DNA of 60,000 nt from Tubulanus polymorphus. Taxonomy: Eukaryota; Nemertea; Palaeonemertea; Tubulaniformes; Tubulanidae. The DNA lies in contig NC_134025.1 in assembly GCF_964204645.1 (NCBI RefSeq), positions 17,330,001 to 17,390,000 of the forward strand, read 5' to 3'. Made by a program: the position numbers and the translations under genes. Within the stretch, counting starts at the first letter, position 1, and every line of letters begins with the position of its first letter. The notes under the pieces are model-generated. The model searched no databases. It had not been told where the DNA came from and saw only the letters and a list, made by a program, of their open reading frames with translations. Positions 9,211-20,619 of this stretch are shown piece by piece.

Positions 9211-9338
9211 CTAGCAACATCCCGCATCACTTCGCTGATTTCCATCAACATCATTAATTACTTGAACACTCCTTCGATTATTGCGTACTGATGGACAACC
9301 TTGCTGCAGGTCCTCATTTCCAGCCTGATCCATCATAG
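9211..9338 (-). CDS. Rab21: Rab21 small GTPase, last exon (hypervariable tail)
   Basis: This final exon follows an AG acceptor and encodes 41 residues after completing the split codon, ending at TAG 9211-9213. The tail is polar and ends Gly-Cys-Cys, a double-cysteine geranylgeranylation signal that anchors Rab proteins to membranes. The length and diverged sequence are normal for a Rab hypervariable tail, and a Gln-Val-Ile-Asn-Asp segment resembles the equivalent part of vertebrate RAB21. It is separated from the previous exon by only 121 bp. Reading frame and phase agree with the upstream exon. Confidence 0.85.
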
Positions 9339-9459
9339 CTAAATGAAAATAAGATATACTATTTGGACTGGAATTTTTATTTTGTCAACTGGTGTAGAAA
9401 CTTGCACCATTAGCGTTAACATGCCCAATTTTAATGCGCAGAACAATTAAAATACTTAC

Positions 9460-9548
9460 ATTTACTCAAATTTAAAAACAAATCTTCTATTCCTTTATTC
9501 ATTTTGGCAGATGTGTGGAAATGTTGTGCACCGACAGATTCAGCATAC
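9460..9548 (-). CDS. Rab21: Rab21, exon with G5 (SAK) motif
   Basis: This 89-bp exon lies between a TTTAG acceptor and a GTAAGT donor. It encodes the fifth guanine-binding motif (Thr-Ser-Ala-Lys) in a Tyr-Ala-Glu-Ser-Val-Gly-Ala context characteristic of Rab21, then the start of the terminal helix. It completes an alanine codon split with the upstream exon (phase 2) and leaves phase 1, matching the last exon. No defects are seen. Confidence 0.93.
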
Positions 9549-10019
9549 CTAAAATGGAGATTAAGATACAAATATTTTACAGTGGTTACTTTGTTTGAAA
9601 CACCACTTTTTATTATTTCAATGATCGAACTCGAATTTTGCATTATCCTCGGTAGCACACGTATATCCCCTGGACATCCCCAAAATAATCTCCCAAATCC
9701 AGGTTTGACATAAACTTTGTCTTTCATGAAAATAGCCATGCAGTTATTAAGTGCCTCATCAGATTTTCGAGAGGAAAATGGATTCATAAGATACAATTGT
9801 TCTTTATGAAATAGATTTTATAGTAAAAAGCTTATATGTACAATCAATTCTCATTTCATTAGGGTTTCTGCTGCTTCACAGAAACGACTTTGCTTTACCA
9901 TACGGAAAGGTACTTTACTTTCTCTCTGTTTATAATTGTTCGGTGAAAAGAGAGCATTGACATCACACGACGTAGGGAGGATTGGACTGAAGATCAGCGT
10001 CCCAAAAGACTAAGCTGAG

Positions 10020-10510
10020 AAGGCAGAACACAGCAAACTACAATTCAATTGCTGTCTATGATAAACCAATCGAGGAGGTGAACGACTTAGTGTACCTCGG
10101 CAGCAAAATATCCTTGAAAGGTGACTGATATTATCCGATGTAGATGCACACATTATCAAGCTTAGTGAGCGATTTGAGATTTTCTGGTCAATTTGAAAGC
10201 CAAGAAGCTCATTTGGATAATTAAGAACAAGATATACAAATGCAATGAGTGTCCTGTCATTAAGTGCGCAAATCATGGAAGATTACCAAGAGGAAAACTA
10301 AGAAACTGGACGCATTCCAAGCAAGGTGTCCCGCCAATGACAATAAGTAACTAAGATCTACTGAGAGACTCACAGCTGAAGCCCAGATCAACTGGTAGGG
10401 GACGGAGATGGCGTTGTTTGTGCTTTGTATGCCTGCAAACACATTACCAATAGGAGCACTCACATGGACACCAGAGGGGAGACGGAATAGAGGCAGACCG
10501 ACGTATGTGG
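10020..10510 (+). pseudogene. RTE-like LINE reverse transcriptase, C-terminal fragment
   Basis: A plus-strand frame at about 10029-10130 contains Ile-Glu-Glu-Val-Asn-Asp-Leu-Val-Tyr-Leu-Gly-Ser-Lys, the conserved segment found after the palm domain of many invertebrate LINE reverse transcriptases. After several stops and frame changes, 10452-10500 encodes Leu-Thr-Trp-Thr-Pro-Glu-Gly-Arg-Arg-Asn-Arg-Gly-Arg-Pro, the signature near the C-terminus of the same enzymes. The intervening 320 bp is badly decayed. The fragment ends where a different LINE ORF1-like frame begins, so it is an old copy in the Rab21 intron. Confidence 0.75.
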
Positions 10511-10753
10511 CATTTTGACAGATTCACAGTGAGTCGGTTTAGAGACAATATCATTTCGAAACGTGCACGTTTAAAAGACTCCGGATTATCAATTCCTGAA
10601 GATCTGTGCCCGGAGATAGGAAAACTTGTTAATAGAGCAATTAACTCGGGGATCTACGACAAAGTCTGGACCATGAATGGTAAGGTATTTGGTAGTAGTC
10701 GACAAGATGGTAAGAAAAAACGTATCGATCTCTACGAACCACTGCCCAATTAA
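10505..10753 (+). pseudogene. LINE ORF1-like C-terminal fragment
   Basis: An open frame of about 80 codons ends at TAA 10751-10753. It contains an Arg-rich segment, an Ile-Pro-Glu-Asp-Leu segment, and a Val-Trp-Thr-Met-Asn-Gly-Lys-Val-Phe segment. The order of a basic helix, 'edL', and 'vWt.nGkif' resembles the nucleic-acid-binding C-terminus of LINE ORF1 proteins. It lies 770 bp upstream of the Jockey-like ORF2 on the same strand and is probably that element's ORF1. The first codons probably belong to the older LINE before it. Confidence 0.4.
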
Positions 10754-11525
10754 ACAATGAACTCAAATTACTGACTGTTATAACTATGCCTGATATATAA
10801 ATTGAACTATTGTGTACTACTCCATAGCGAACTTCAATATAATCAGACGGTCAACTGGACTCATATTTAGGAAAAAAAAAAAAAATTATGTAACAGTTTT
10901 GCAGTATATCCATCATTCTGACTCAAACCTTTCAAAACCTTATGTACCGTATATCAATTTTACAGTATATATCCACAGGTTACTCAGCAGTCTTCAACTG
11001 TCCATTATAAAATATAGAATATTCAACCAACTTTAAACTGTACATTATTAACTAGTATATTTGAGTGTATATAATGCTGAGTGTCAATAAGGATTTGAAT
11101 TTTCTTAAATGTATCGCATATAAACAAATGTTTAATTACAGCAACGTGTGTGAAATTCTAAATTTCCTCATTGCATTATTAACTGACAAATTTAATCCTA
11201 TTTTGTATCCAATATCCAATATATATTTATCAATGCCCCTACCTTAAAATTAGATTAGATTTTTTTCAGGTTGATCTAATAGCCTAATGCAACAACAACT
11301 GGCCTCTTATTTCCGCCAATTGTTGACACCGGTCTAACCGGACCATCACATGACATTATTGATAATATATCACTATGAAAGTTTTTTTCTGTATTTACAT
11401 ACAGGTTTATCGAATATTTTCTATGTATCATATCTACGTTTTTACAATACTTTTCATTTTAACTCATCTCATCACTCACTTATATCCGCTGGTTGAACTA
11501 ATATTAAAGTTCATCATTTTCAGAT
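10754..11525 (+). other. Inter-ORF region of the Jockey-like LINE; no gene seen
   Basis: AT-rich sequence with an A12-13 run near 10871-10883 and only short frames without motifs. It probably belongs to the LINE between the ORF1-like fragment and ORF2. Confidence 0.35.
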
Positions 11526-14500
11526 ATGTGTTTAGGAAACTTTGAACCAAAAGCACGCAATACACAAAATTATGTCAGTCTCCATTTAAATGACCTAACA
11601 GATGAGCAGTTATTTCAAAATAATGATTCTCCATACAGTGAAATACAAAATGTGAAGCAAGTTGATAACAATAGTTTGAATATCCTACAATACAATATAC
11701 ATAGCGTTCCAAGCAAACTTAATGAGCTAAAAACTTTGATACATAAATCTAAAATGGCTAATATTGATATACATTTACTTCTCTGTGAAACCTTCATTAA
11801 AAAAGAGAATCTACCCCTATGTCATTTACCAGGATATGAACTTATAGAAAAACACAGAGACACTCGTAGTCGAGGAGGTGTTGCAATTTATCTAAATAAA
11901 AAACTCTCATTCAAACCTAGAGATGACCTAGGTATTTTTAAAGAGGGTAAACTTGAAACCTGTTTTGTCGAAATCTTATCGAAATCAGGTAAAGTCAGTG
12001 AAAATCTTATAGCGATGAGTTATACCGTGTCCCTGGTACAAACGAACTAGACTTTTTCCAGGATTATGAAACTATTTTGAATAAAGTGAAACTAGAAAGA
12101 AAGAATGTCATATTAGGTATGGACCAGAACTTAGATTATTTAAAACTAAATATTCATAAAAATATAGCCAACTTCCTTGATATCAATATTTCTAATGATT
12201 TACTGCCAACAATATTTTGACCCACTAGAATCACCCATAAAACAGCAACCCTCATTGATAACATCTACTTAAGCTCTAAATTACATAATAATTATAAATC
12301 TAATATAATCACTACATATTTATCAGATCATCTTCCTTGTTTTGTTTCCATTGTTAATCAAAATTCAAATACCAAAAATGTACCCAAATTGTCAAGAAAT
12401 TTAAATAAAGCTAATATTGAATTAATTTTAAACAGGAACTATTCAATGTGGATTGGACCACAACATCAAATATGACGTGTGATGACAGTTATGACTTAAT
12501 AGTGAAAAAAAAAATTCAAGCATCATTGAATCACTATGCTCCGCTTGAAAATGTGAAAAAACGACAATCTACACCTGTGGAACCCTCGATGTCATCTGGT
12601 TTACTAAAGTGTTCTAGGAAATGTGATAATTTGTTTAAGAAAACTTTAGATCTTCCTAAAACCAACCCCAAATATATAAATTTTATAAATTACAGAAATA
12701 ATTTTAATTACATTAAGAGAATTAGCAAAACAGAATTTTTATGCAAATAAGATACTTAACTTCAAAAACGATAGTAGAAAATTGTGGAGTTTCATGAAAC
12801 ATTCTATTGGTAAGTTGAATAATAAATCTTCCTTCGTTGAATGTATAAAATCTCAAGGCAATAATATATCAGATCCGAAATCAGTCAGTGACAATTTTTC
12901 AACATTTTTCAGTAAAATTGGAGAAGAATATGCTAACAAAATACCAAATTCAAATAAACCCTTCACCGATTACCTAAAGACTCATAATGATAACAATATA
13001 TTTCTGTATCCAACTGACCCAAATGAAATACTAACTCTGGTCAAATCGCTACCAAACAAAAACAGTTCAGGACACGACGATATAAATAATACCCTGTTAA
13101 AAAATATTATTACTGCCACCAACCAACCATTAGCAAGCATTTTCAATAAATCGTTAATCGGGGAGTGGTGCCTGTAAATATGAAATTAGCTGAAGTTATT
13201 CCAATTTATAAGTCTAAGGATAAATGTCAAACAACCAACTACAGACCAATTTCCCTCCTCCCTGTACTTTCTAAAATCCTAGAAAAGATTGTTTATAATA
13301 GATTATACAAATTTCTTTCAAAACATAAACTACTATATAAAAGTCAATACGGATTCAGATCTAACCACTCATCAAGTCAAGCAATTATGGAATTATCAGG
13401 AAATATTTTAAAGGGATTTGAATGGGGAAATTGTACTATGGGTCTATTTTTAGATCTTTCAAAAGCATTCGATTCTATAGATGTGAACAAACTTTTAGTT
13501 AAACTGGAAAAATATGGTGTAAGGGGGGCCCCACTTAATTGGTTCAATAGTTATCAGACAAATAGACGATTGTACGTAAAAACTAATGAAACAAAATCAA
13601 AAATAGGTCATGTAGCGTATGGAATCCCTCAAGGTTCAATATTAGGCCCTCTGTTATTTCTTGTATATACAAATGACCTTTACCAATCCCTTAAATATTG
13701 TAAATGTATTCTCTTTGCTGATGATACAACTATTTTTATTACAGGCAAAAAATTATTAGATATTCAGGAAAAGTTAAAAAATGATGTTGAAATACTTGTA
13801 GATTGGTTTAGAGCGAACAATTTGACTCTGAATTTAAATAAATCAAATTTCATCATTTTCCATCCGAGGAAATTTTACATTGAATACTCGTAATTTTGAA
13901 CTTAAAGTAAATGATCAAATTATCAAAACAACCAATTTCTGTAAATTTCTTGGTCTCTATATCGATGAAATACTTTCTTGGGATCAACATGCCAAGCATG
14001 TACGGGCAAAAATTAATAGTAATTTATATCTTTTAAGAAATCTGAAAAAGTTTCTGCCCTCATGGAGCAAGAAGCTACTCTATTTTAGTTTCATTCATCC
14101 CTATTTGACCTATGGAATTACATTATGGGGCCCATTACTCTCAAAGAAACAGTCAAAATCAATTTTCAAATTACAGAAAAACGCCATGCGTTACATCGAT
14201 AATGCGTCTTACAATTCTCCATCTACACCTATTTTCAAAAAATATGAAATTCCAAAATTTGATGATATTATCCAAATTGAACTAGCAAAACTTGGTTACA
14301 GCTTCTCAAAACAGCTCCTGCCGGAACCCATTATGAATTTTTTTACAACTCACTCCTCAAATCACAGGTATAATACAAGATCTCGCAATTTCCCTAAAAC
14401 GATCCATCATAAAAGTACAATTTTCAACAGCTCATTCTTAAACAAGATTCCTACCATTTGGCAAAATCTAAATACTAATATCAGGAATTCAAGAACTATC

Positions 14501-14548
14501 AGCTCTTTCACTCGAGGTTTTAAACAACAACTACTGGAAAAATACTAG
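11526..14548 (+). pseudogene. Jockey-superclade LINE ORF2 (endonuclease + reverse transcriptase), near full length
   Basis: An apurinic-type endonuclease domain (11670-12360) shows Gln-Tyr-Asn-Ile-His-Ser, a Cys-Glu-Thr catalytic segment, Arg-Gly-Gly-Val-Ala, Leu-Ile-Asp-Asn-Ile and Ser-Asp-His-Leu-Pro. The reverse transcriptase follows: Tyr-Arg-Pro-Ile-Ser (13237), Leu-Asp-Leu-Ser-Lys-Ala-Phe-Asp (13453), Gly-Ile-Pro-Gln-Gly-Ser (13621) and catalytic Phe-Ala-Asp-Asp (13714). A C-terminal region ends at 14548. There is no RNase H domain. At least five stops or frameshifts (about 12015, 12220, 12460, 12750, 13170, 13885) break about 1000 codons. A 5'-truncated relative lies inverted at 40551-41343. 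Confidence 0.9.
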
Positions 14549-14840
14549 AACAATCACGCTTCAACCAGCATAATGCTATACATGTATACCTAATTCATCC
14601 AATTAATTTCCATATCACTCCATCCATTCACCAATCCATCCATATCTTATCATCATTATGATATCATCTTATCATAAAGGTATGGCCCTCGCATTTGCGA
14701 TACAGCCTTGAGGCTTTGGGTCAGTCCTTCATAGAACCATCTCCTACTTAATGTATTAAATTAGTATTTTCATCATGTATTTAATAATTCTTGTCGCTGT
14801 ATTATTGTATATGTTCTATGTAAATAAAATATCAATCAAA
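14549..14840 (+). repeat. 3' untranslated region and tail of the Jockey-like LINE
   Basis: This includes TCCATCCATT-type repeats and a GGCCCTCGCATTTGCGATAC segment. It ends ATATCAATCAAA rather than in a long poly-A. The same region is present, inverted, at 40551-40860, ending in (ATCA) repeats, which defines the element's 3' end. It abuts a gypsy fragment at about 14840. Confidence 0.8.
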
Positions 14841-15230
14841 AAAAGGAGTTCATCGTCACCTTTCCCGTCAATAATCAAGTCATCTGAAATGTTCGCGACT
14901 ACGGGACAATCAGCAAGAGCCTGCTTAACGACATGTTGAAAGAGTTCCAGGACTGAACTTATATCTAGCATAAGTCTTTTATAACGGAAAAGATCAAGAC
15001 ATGAGAACATTGTGATACTACACGATTCATCTTCAAGTTCTTACTTGTGAAATCCACTTTTTAGATCAATCTTCCTAAAGACCATTCATGCTCTGAATAA
15101 CCTCGTCAGCCGTCGGAATCGGGTGACGCTCATGTATGACGGCTGTGTTTGCTGCATATCTACACAGACGGTTTCGGCGTGATAACATGTGGTGAGACCC
15201 AGGGTGTCGGTCCTTCCACCTTTTTGATTA
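14841..15230 (-). pseudogene. Gypsy reverse transcriptase fragment
   Basis: The segment 15010-14841 encodes Arg-Tyr-Lys-Arg-Leu, Ile-Ser-Ser-x-x-Glu-x-Phe-Gln-His and Asn-Ile-Ser-Asp-Asp-Leu-Ile. This is the gypsy RT core around the catalytic Asp-Asp (F/Y-x-D-D, here Ile-Ser-Asp-Asp). Upstream (15130-15050) is the Phe-Arg-Lys-Ile-Asp-Leu-Lys-Ser-Gly-Phe segment with the first catalytic Asp, in another frame. The coding sequence terminates at the LINE boundary. Confidence 0.8.
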
Positions 15231-15372
15231 TGTCTTCCTCAAGGAGCTGAATAAACTTTGTTTCTAATCTGTCACGCAAAGCGAATGGAATTCTGTGAGA
15301 AATCTGCACTACCGGTTTGATATTCTCATCCACATGGATTTTAGCTTGGTAGCCTTTTAGTTTACCGACCCC

Positions 15373-15700
15373 TCAACAAATTTCAGGATATCGTCTCTCA
15401 ATAACCACAATTGTTATGCGTTTTTCCCTAATTGTATTAACGCCCAATCTGACCTTGAGAACTCCCAGTTTCTCAGCAGTAGATTTTCCAATCAGCAATT
15501 TACCTCTACCACTAATAACAAGGAACACAGAACGGTCGACAACTGTGAGGGTTGTGACGAACTTATCGACTGTAGATAACGGTTCTACTGAGCCGTATGG
15601 GTAGTTTTTTTTATACCTGCACAACAGTGCAGCAGATTTTCTGCATTTTCAAATAATTTGATGTATAGGACAGAGTCAATCACATTAAACCCGAGTCAAC
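15373..15700 (-). pseudogene. Gypsy protease/RT linker fragment
   Basis: The frame at 15624-15373 contains Pro-Tyr-Gly-Ser-x-x-Pro-Leu and, about 45 residues later, Leu-Leu-Ile-Gly-Lys-Ser-Thr-Ala-Glu-Lys-Leu-Gly-Val-Leu. This is the 'nnLLG..tA..LGl' region that follows the aspartic protease in gypsy polyproteins. The protease active-site triad upstream lies in decayed sequence (about 15760-15700) and was not seen intact. Confidence 0.7.
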
Positions 15701-15799
15701 CAACGCTCCTATAACTAAACTGCCTAATTTTAAATCGATTACACCATCGCGCATCTCGGGACACAACGAAAACAAGTCCTCTCCAACTGTGAATGGATA

Positions 15800-16480
15800 T
15801 TCGGCCTCCTCATCGGAATCTCTCGCCACTGCGTTTGTTTGATTTCTGTGTCTCCGCTACCAGAAAACTTACTCTTATAGCACTTTGTGAAATGACCCAC
15901 TTATCTTTTGACATATGTCCCTGTTTCCCGCAACGGTAACACGGTAATATCTGACTTCCCGCCAGAGTGATAATTTTTACTGTAAAAATTCGCCTTCGGT
16001 TTCCTCCTATCGACCTGGATAACTTCATCCATCTGCCTAGACTATTTATCGACAGCTTCCATAGCTCTGGCTAGACCTAAAACAGTATTCAAATTGAGAG
16101 CTTCGCCTTTTTGAAGAAGTTTCTTTCATAGCTGCGAGGACCTACATGATTCAACGACATGATCTGTTCCTTCCAATCGGCAAACTCACAGTTTTTCGAC
16201 TGATTTCGTAACCTGGCAATGAGCTGGTCTACCGTTTCCGAACCCTCCTGTGTCAGGGAACGAGGGTTACAAACATCTCGAGTACATTCATTCTGGCAGA
16301 GTGGAGTAACAGGGCTCTGTTCAGGTCCATGTCCCCTATACCCTTTCCTTCGACGTAATACAGAAACACCGTTTCCATCTGGGTCCAACGCTCGTAGCAT
16401 CCCCAGCACAGTCCAATTTTACCATTGGAATGACATCCGTTTTGCAAATATTATTACACATTAATAATGTGTCAAGGAAA
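15800..16480 (-). pseudogene. Gypsy Gag fragment with degenerate zinc knuckle
   Basis: Two overlapping frames (16447-16253 and 16409-16089) give Gag capsid sequence, including Gly-Ser-Glu-Thr-Val-Asp-Gln-Leu-Ile-Ala-Arg-Leu-Arg and Cys-Glu-Phe-Ala, typical of the 'e.sv.eyi..Lr.la..C.f' region. A separate frame (16028-15810) has Cys-Tyr-Arg-Cys-Gly-Lys-Gln-Gly-His, a CCHC knuckle whose last Cys is replaced by Lys. Frameshifts join the pieces. Confidence 0.75.
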
Positions 16481-16494
16481 GTCTATACCAAATT

Positions 16495-16517
16495 TAGCTT
16501 ATCCTCGTCACCATTTG
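16495..16517 (-). promoter_or_regulatory. Candidate gypsy primer-binding region
   Basis: On the minus strand the sequence TGGTGACGAGGAT lies just upstream of Gag. 'TGG(C/T)GACGAGGAT' is commonly found immediately after the 5' LTR of metazoan gypsy elements. A 5' LTR would then extend rightwards from about 16516, but its far end was not identified and no 3' LTR is present. Confidence 0.35.
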
Positions 16518-17282
16518 TGACGTCCAACTGATTAAAAACATGAAAAATAGAGTTAGACAAACAACAAGATCTCTCTTTATTCAGCAACGTAACTACATCT
16601 GGCCTACACTAGGCTACATAAACAACCTAAATAACACTAATTCAATGACGTAAGACACTACATCTTCTTTGAATATCAAACAAGAAAAGAATCTATCAAA
16701 AATGGACTCGATTTTGGTCTGTGACTTTTTAAGAGCAAATGCAATCAAAATAGAATATTGTGTAAAATTCATTTTCAAATGTGATGTATTCACAAATATC
16801 AAATATGGAACTGGTTTGAATTTTAGTTCAGCCATTACTGAGAAATACGACTTTTAAATCGGCAATTTTAGCACGTGTTCACTGTTGTTGTATATGTTAG
16901 CAGGTGCGCGTTTCTGACATAATCTCTGACAAATGCTTGCGGCTGCCAGTCATTTCACAGACATTTCAATGCAGTATTTTATCGTTCTGGGAGTGATTTG
17001 AATATATAAACTCTTACATTGTATAGTGTTGCTACTGTTGTATATGATATGAATATCGCATATAAGTAAGTAGTGCTGTAGTTCTGCGAATATAGTGATC
17101 AAATGATGTTTATTTTATCGATTATACATAGGCTACACGAACTAGCTCACACGTGCTTGTGTTGCTTGTCATAGATAACATCATAAATAGCGCCACCATA
17201 GGTAGTATGTGAACTATACGCACAAAGTGAAGGAAAAATAAATGATTAATTTACTGCTAATTAGAGTTACGTTTTATTGATC

Positions 17283-17337
17283 AGACACATCTTAGTTGTT
17301 ATATAACTAATTGTTATATAACAACTGAGATGTGTCT
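17283..17337. repeat. Near-perfect 24-bp inverted repeat (hairpin)
   Basis: The arm 17283-17306 (AGACACATCT ... TATATAA) pairs with 17314-17337 with one mismatch around a 7-base loop. No coding context. It could be a fold-back element or a MITE remnant. Confidence 0.8.
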
Positions 17338-18492
17338 TAGATGTGTCAGTATAGTGTGGCAGGGTTTCGTACTAAAACTGAACAAGAATATCGCTGAGGA
17401 CCACTCATTCCCACATCAGATGAATGCCTTAGTGTAAAATACACCCTGAGCGTATGTCGACCAGTTTATGAAAGCAGGAAATGAGAAATACAAAACAGCT
17501 TCTGGTGACCTTGACCTTTGACCTACAGGAACCCCCGCAGTCATTCACCGCCTCGAGGGTAATCCATCAATAAAATTTCACTAAGTAATCATAAACAGTT
17601 TATAAATTAAGAGCCCAGAAATCTAAAGTAGGGATCCAGGGACACCATGCCCACTTGGGAAGTGGTTTCAAATGCTCAACAATCTAACAATTTCAATATT
17701 TAACGCCCCCGGTGACCATATACAAAAACCAATGACCTTGAAACTCACTACAATCATAAAACATATCAGCAGCTACAATTTTGTTATTGATTGTGATAAC
17801 AAAATATGCCTCGTTACCAATTTATTATGGAAATACTAAGTTATTCTACTATTCAACGCCCCTGGTGACCATATTCAAAACCCAATAAACTTGTAACTCA
17901 CCACAATCATAGAACATGTCATGAACTACAACTTTGCAATTGATCATGGTAACAAAATATGCCTAGGTACCAATATAATAAGGAAATACTAGGTTATTCT
18001 ACTATTGAACGCACCCTGGTGATCATATAGAATAACTAATTTCCTTAAAACTCACCACGAGCTACAACTTTGCAATAAATTGATTGTGGTAACAAAATAC
18101 GTATTGGTACAAATAAAATATAGAAATACTAAGATATTGTATTATTCCATATACAAAAGCAATGAAATTGAAACTCACCACAATCGTAGAACGTTATAAG
18201 CTACAACTTTCTAATTCATTGTTGTTACAAAATATGCTTAGGTATCAATATAATGTCGAAAAACTTTTTCCCACCTACGAATGAGTACTAATGACACCAA
18301 GATGGCCGCCAATTGCGTCATAATTGGCTGATCAAAAATACATATCTCAGGTATAAAGCATCCCTTTCCAAAGAATACCCATATCCAATTGCAATGAGAA
18401 ATGGCAAACCAGTAGGAAGCAACAGACTCAGAATTCGGGCCAAAATTAACATTTTTGGGCACTTAAAAGGTCCTTCATCTTGAGTCCGATCG

Positions 18493-19615
18493 AGCCAATT
18501 TGCCTATTTTTAACAGGTTCGTAAAAAAATGTTAAAAAAGAGGTAAAATTTTGATTCCAGTGGAACCTCAGAGTTGATACGATTCTGTTAGAGATGAAAC
18601 CCTTTTAACACAATGATTTTCAGCATTTCCTAGCTTAAATATTCATATCAATCAAGATTTGGATATTAGGCCATCCCAAATTAATTGTCTGTTTTGCCGT
18701 TACACCTACTAAAATTTTTGGGATAAGTCAGCAGGAAGGTAGAATCATTTTTTTTTGCAAAATTTTGGGGCAAAAAAAAAACAACAAATTTATCATCACC
18801 TCTTTTAGTGGAAACAATATCCCAAATCTGCGTTCAAAATGAAACAGTAAATTGAATATATGCACGCTATAACATTACCAGCTTTAATATAGTCACTAAG
18901 AATGAATGGCAGCTTATTGGAACACAGCCAGTTTCCTGGAAAACTTCAACTATAGTCGAGGCATGTTTTCACACAATGCACACTTAACTTCAAACATACA
19001 TAGCTCATACATCAGCAGTGGGTTGGCCATTTGTATCAAAAATAAAATTTATTTCAATGATTCCAAGAAAAAAGTTTCCACTCGGTACCTTTGAAGTCGG
19101 GTCGGTCAGGTGACGGCAAACAGACCATTATTTTTGGATGGCCTAATACGAAATCTGTTATGTTCAATGACTTTGACTAGGTCGCGGTGCCTTCAACATG
19201 GCTCTCACACCTGGTGTGGGATTTCAATGCCATTTTACATCAATGCTCGATAACATGCATGACTGAAATTTCCCCATATGTTCAAGTCTCCAGACACCGG
19301 AGAGTTTCACCACAAGTCGCAGTGCAAGCGAGTCTCGCGATTCAATACAATTCAATTAATTTCTTTATGGATGCCTAAAACATGATGCAGGCGTAGAAAC
19401 GACTCAAGAACATATTCTGTCTGCGATTTCATCGAAAAAAATTCGCGCAGAAGAAAATTTGTGATAATCAAGCATTTCAAGCCATATCTTTTTATTTCAA
19501 GTCAAAAATAATTATTTCAAGCTTTCGATCTATTTTCAAGCTGTTTTCAAGCACTTGAGTAGTATTTCTCAAATTCAAGCCATTTCAAGCTTTTCAAGCA
19601 CCGCGACGAACCCTG
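18493..19615. mobile_element. Family B hAT-like non-autonomous element, left-truncated copy
   Basis: This aligns along its length with 38566-39628. The right end reads GACGAACCCTG, the inverse of a CAGGG terminus, and subterminal sequence is packed with TTCAAGC/GCTTGAA motifs, as in hAT-type elements. The left ~115 bp present in the other copy is missing. It sits inside a family A repeat, and about 75 bp of family A was lost at the left junction, where both sequences read nearly CCAATT. No transposase is encoded. Confidence 0.75.
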
Positions 19616-19790
19616 ATCAAGGCGTCTTTAAAATTTCCCTCAAAAAGTTCAAAAACATGTAAAAAGTGCTGATTTTTGCAACCAACAATGGCTGCCAGTC
19701 GGCCATCTTGATTCTGCCAGGGCCAGTTTTTGTGCTGAAGATGTGTCCAGGTTAGATACATGTATAAACCAAATATCAAGACATTACCTT

Positions 19791-20494
19791 CAGAGATGAG
19801 AACGCTGACCTATAAAATCCGCATTTTTTTTTTGTTGAGTTGCACACGCGAACCAGCTGTCAGCACTCGCGAGCGCCGAAGGCGCGAAGCGATTTTGGGG
19901 GTTGGGTGTCCTCCCCCAAGAAAATTTTAGAAATTAAAAGTGTTTTCCGAGCACTTAGAGCCATCTTGAACCCATGAACGACTATTATATTTTGGAAGGT
20001 AATAGCTAGTTCCAATGTGGTACATCCTCATTCGATGACATTCAGCATCTCATGCATTACTGGTCGAGCCCTGAATTATTGCAGTTAAAACGCGCCGATG
20101 AATGCTCACTAAAAATCATCACCCAGTAGAGTATAATATCTGAAGGCGTTTGCCACACACGTCAGTAAGTAGGCCTATCAATGTACATTACTACTGTTGC
20201 TGCGCGCGCGTGTCTGCAACCGATCGATAAAATACACACACACTCATCGTAGTACAAATGAAGATACAAAATCAGTGTTGCAATGAATATGCATTGAAAT
20301 GCGATACTTTTACGTGACGATAAGTAAAACAGGCACTGGACGCTTTTACGGTTCACCTGATTACCAATCGCGCCAGACCAATTGAATGAGATCATCAATA
20401 CTTTTACATCATTTTTGGACTATTTGGAAAATTGATATTTTTCAATACCGAAATCCGCGGCAAACCGCGGATCCGCGGGGAATTCTCATCTCTG
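19791..20494. mobile_element. Family D inverted-repeat transposon, copy 1 (704 bp, 6-bp duplication)
   Basis: The termini are CAGAGATGAGAA and its inverse TTCTCATCTCTG. It is flanked by TACCTT at 19785-19790 and 20495-20500. The family A copy at 58786-60000 has the uninterrupted sequence ACATTACCTTGAAGCG, which is the empty site. Internal sequence includes a (CA)-rich and ATCGATCG-containing part and a CCGCGG-rich right subterminus. It is non-autonomous. Copy 2 is at 42345-43051. Confidence 0.85.
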
Positions 20495-20619
20495 TACCTT
20501 GAAGCGTCTTCAAAACTTCCCAAAATAACTGGATTCCGTCTACGGACAGACGACAGACGAAAAGTGAACGCAATAGCCCGCCTGGACTAAAGTCCCAAGT
20601 TGGCTAAAAAGAAACAGCT

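Larger units (their letters stand above)
14841..16480 (-). mobile_element. Ty3/gypsy retrotransposon fragment (Gag, protease, partial RT)
   Basis: On the minus strand the order is Gag (16480-15800), protease/linker (15700-15370), and the start of reverse transcriptase (15230-14841), which is standard gypsy order. It is cut within the RT at the 3' end of the LINE. RNase H and integrase are absent: the sequence left of the LINE is not the missing gypsy part, so a simple insertion does not explain the junction. Stops and frame changes are frequent throughout. Confidence 0.8.
17635..20612. repeat. Repeat family A, copy 1 (about 1.3 kb), split by two other elements
   Basis: It starts near GGATCCAGGGACACCATGCC and continues as three to four units of about 154 bp, each opening with (T)CAACGCCCCCTGGTGACC-like sequence (about 17698, 17851, 18004). 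It then has a unique part with 'AAGATGGCCGCC', and ends in ACGGAC-rich sequence and a hairpin of GGGACTTAAGTCCC type (here degenerate, about 20575-20605). It is interrupted by a family B fragment at 18493-19615 and by a family D element at 19791-20494. The same sequence runs uninterrupted at 58786-60000. Non-coding; no superfamily assigned. Confidence 0.85.

Noticed and set aside
20162-20398. Minus-strand frame inside family D
   Set aside because: Not conserved as a frame in the second copy (42625-42843 differs), so not a transposase.
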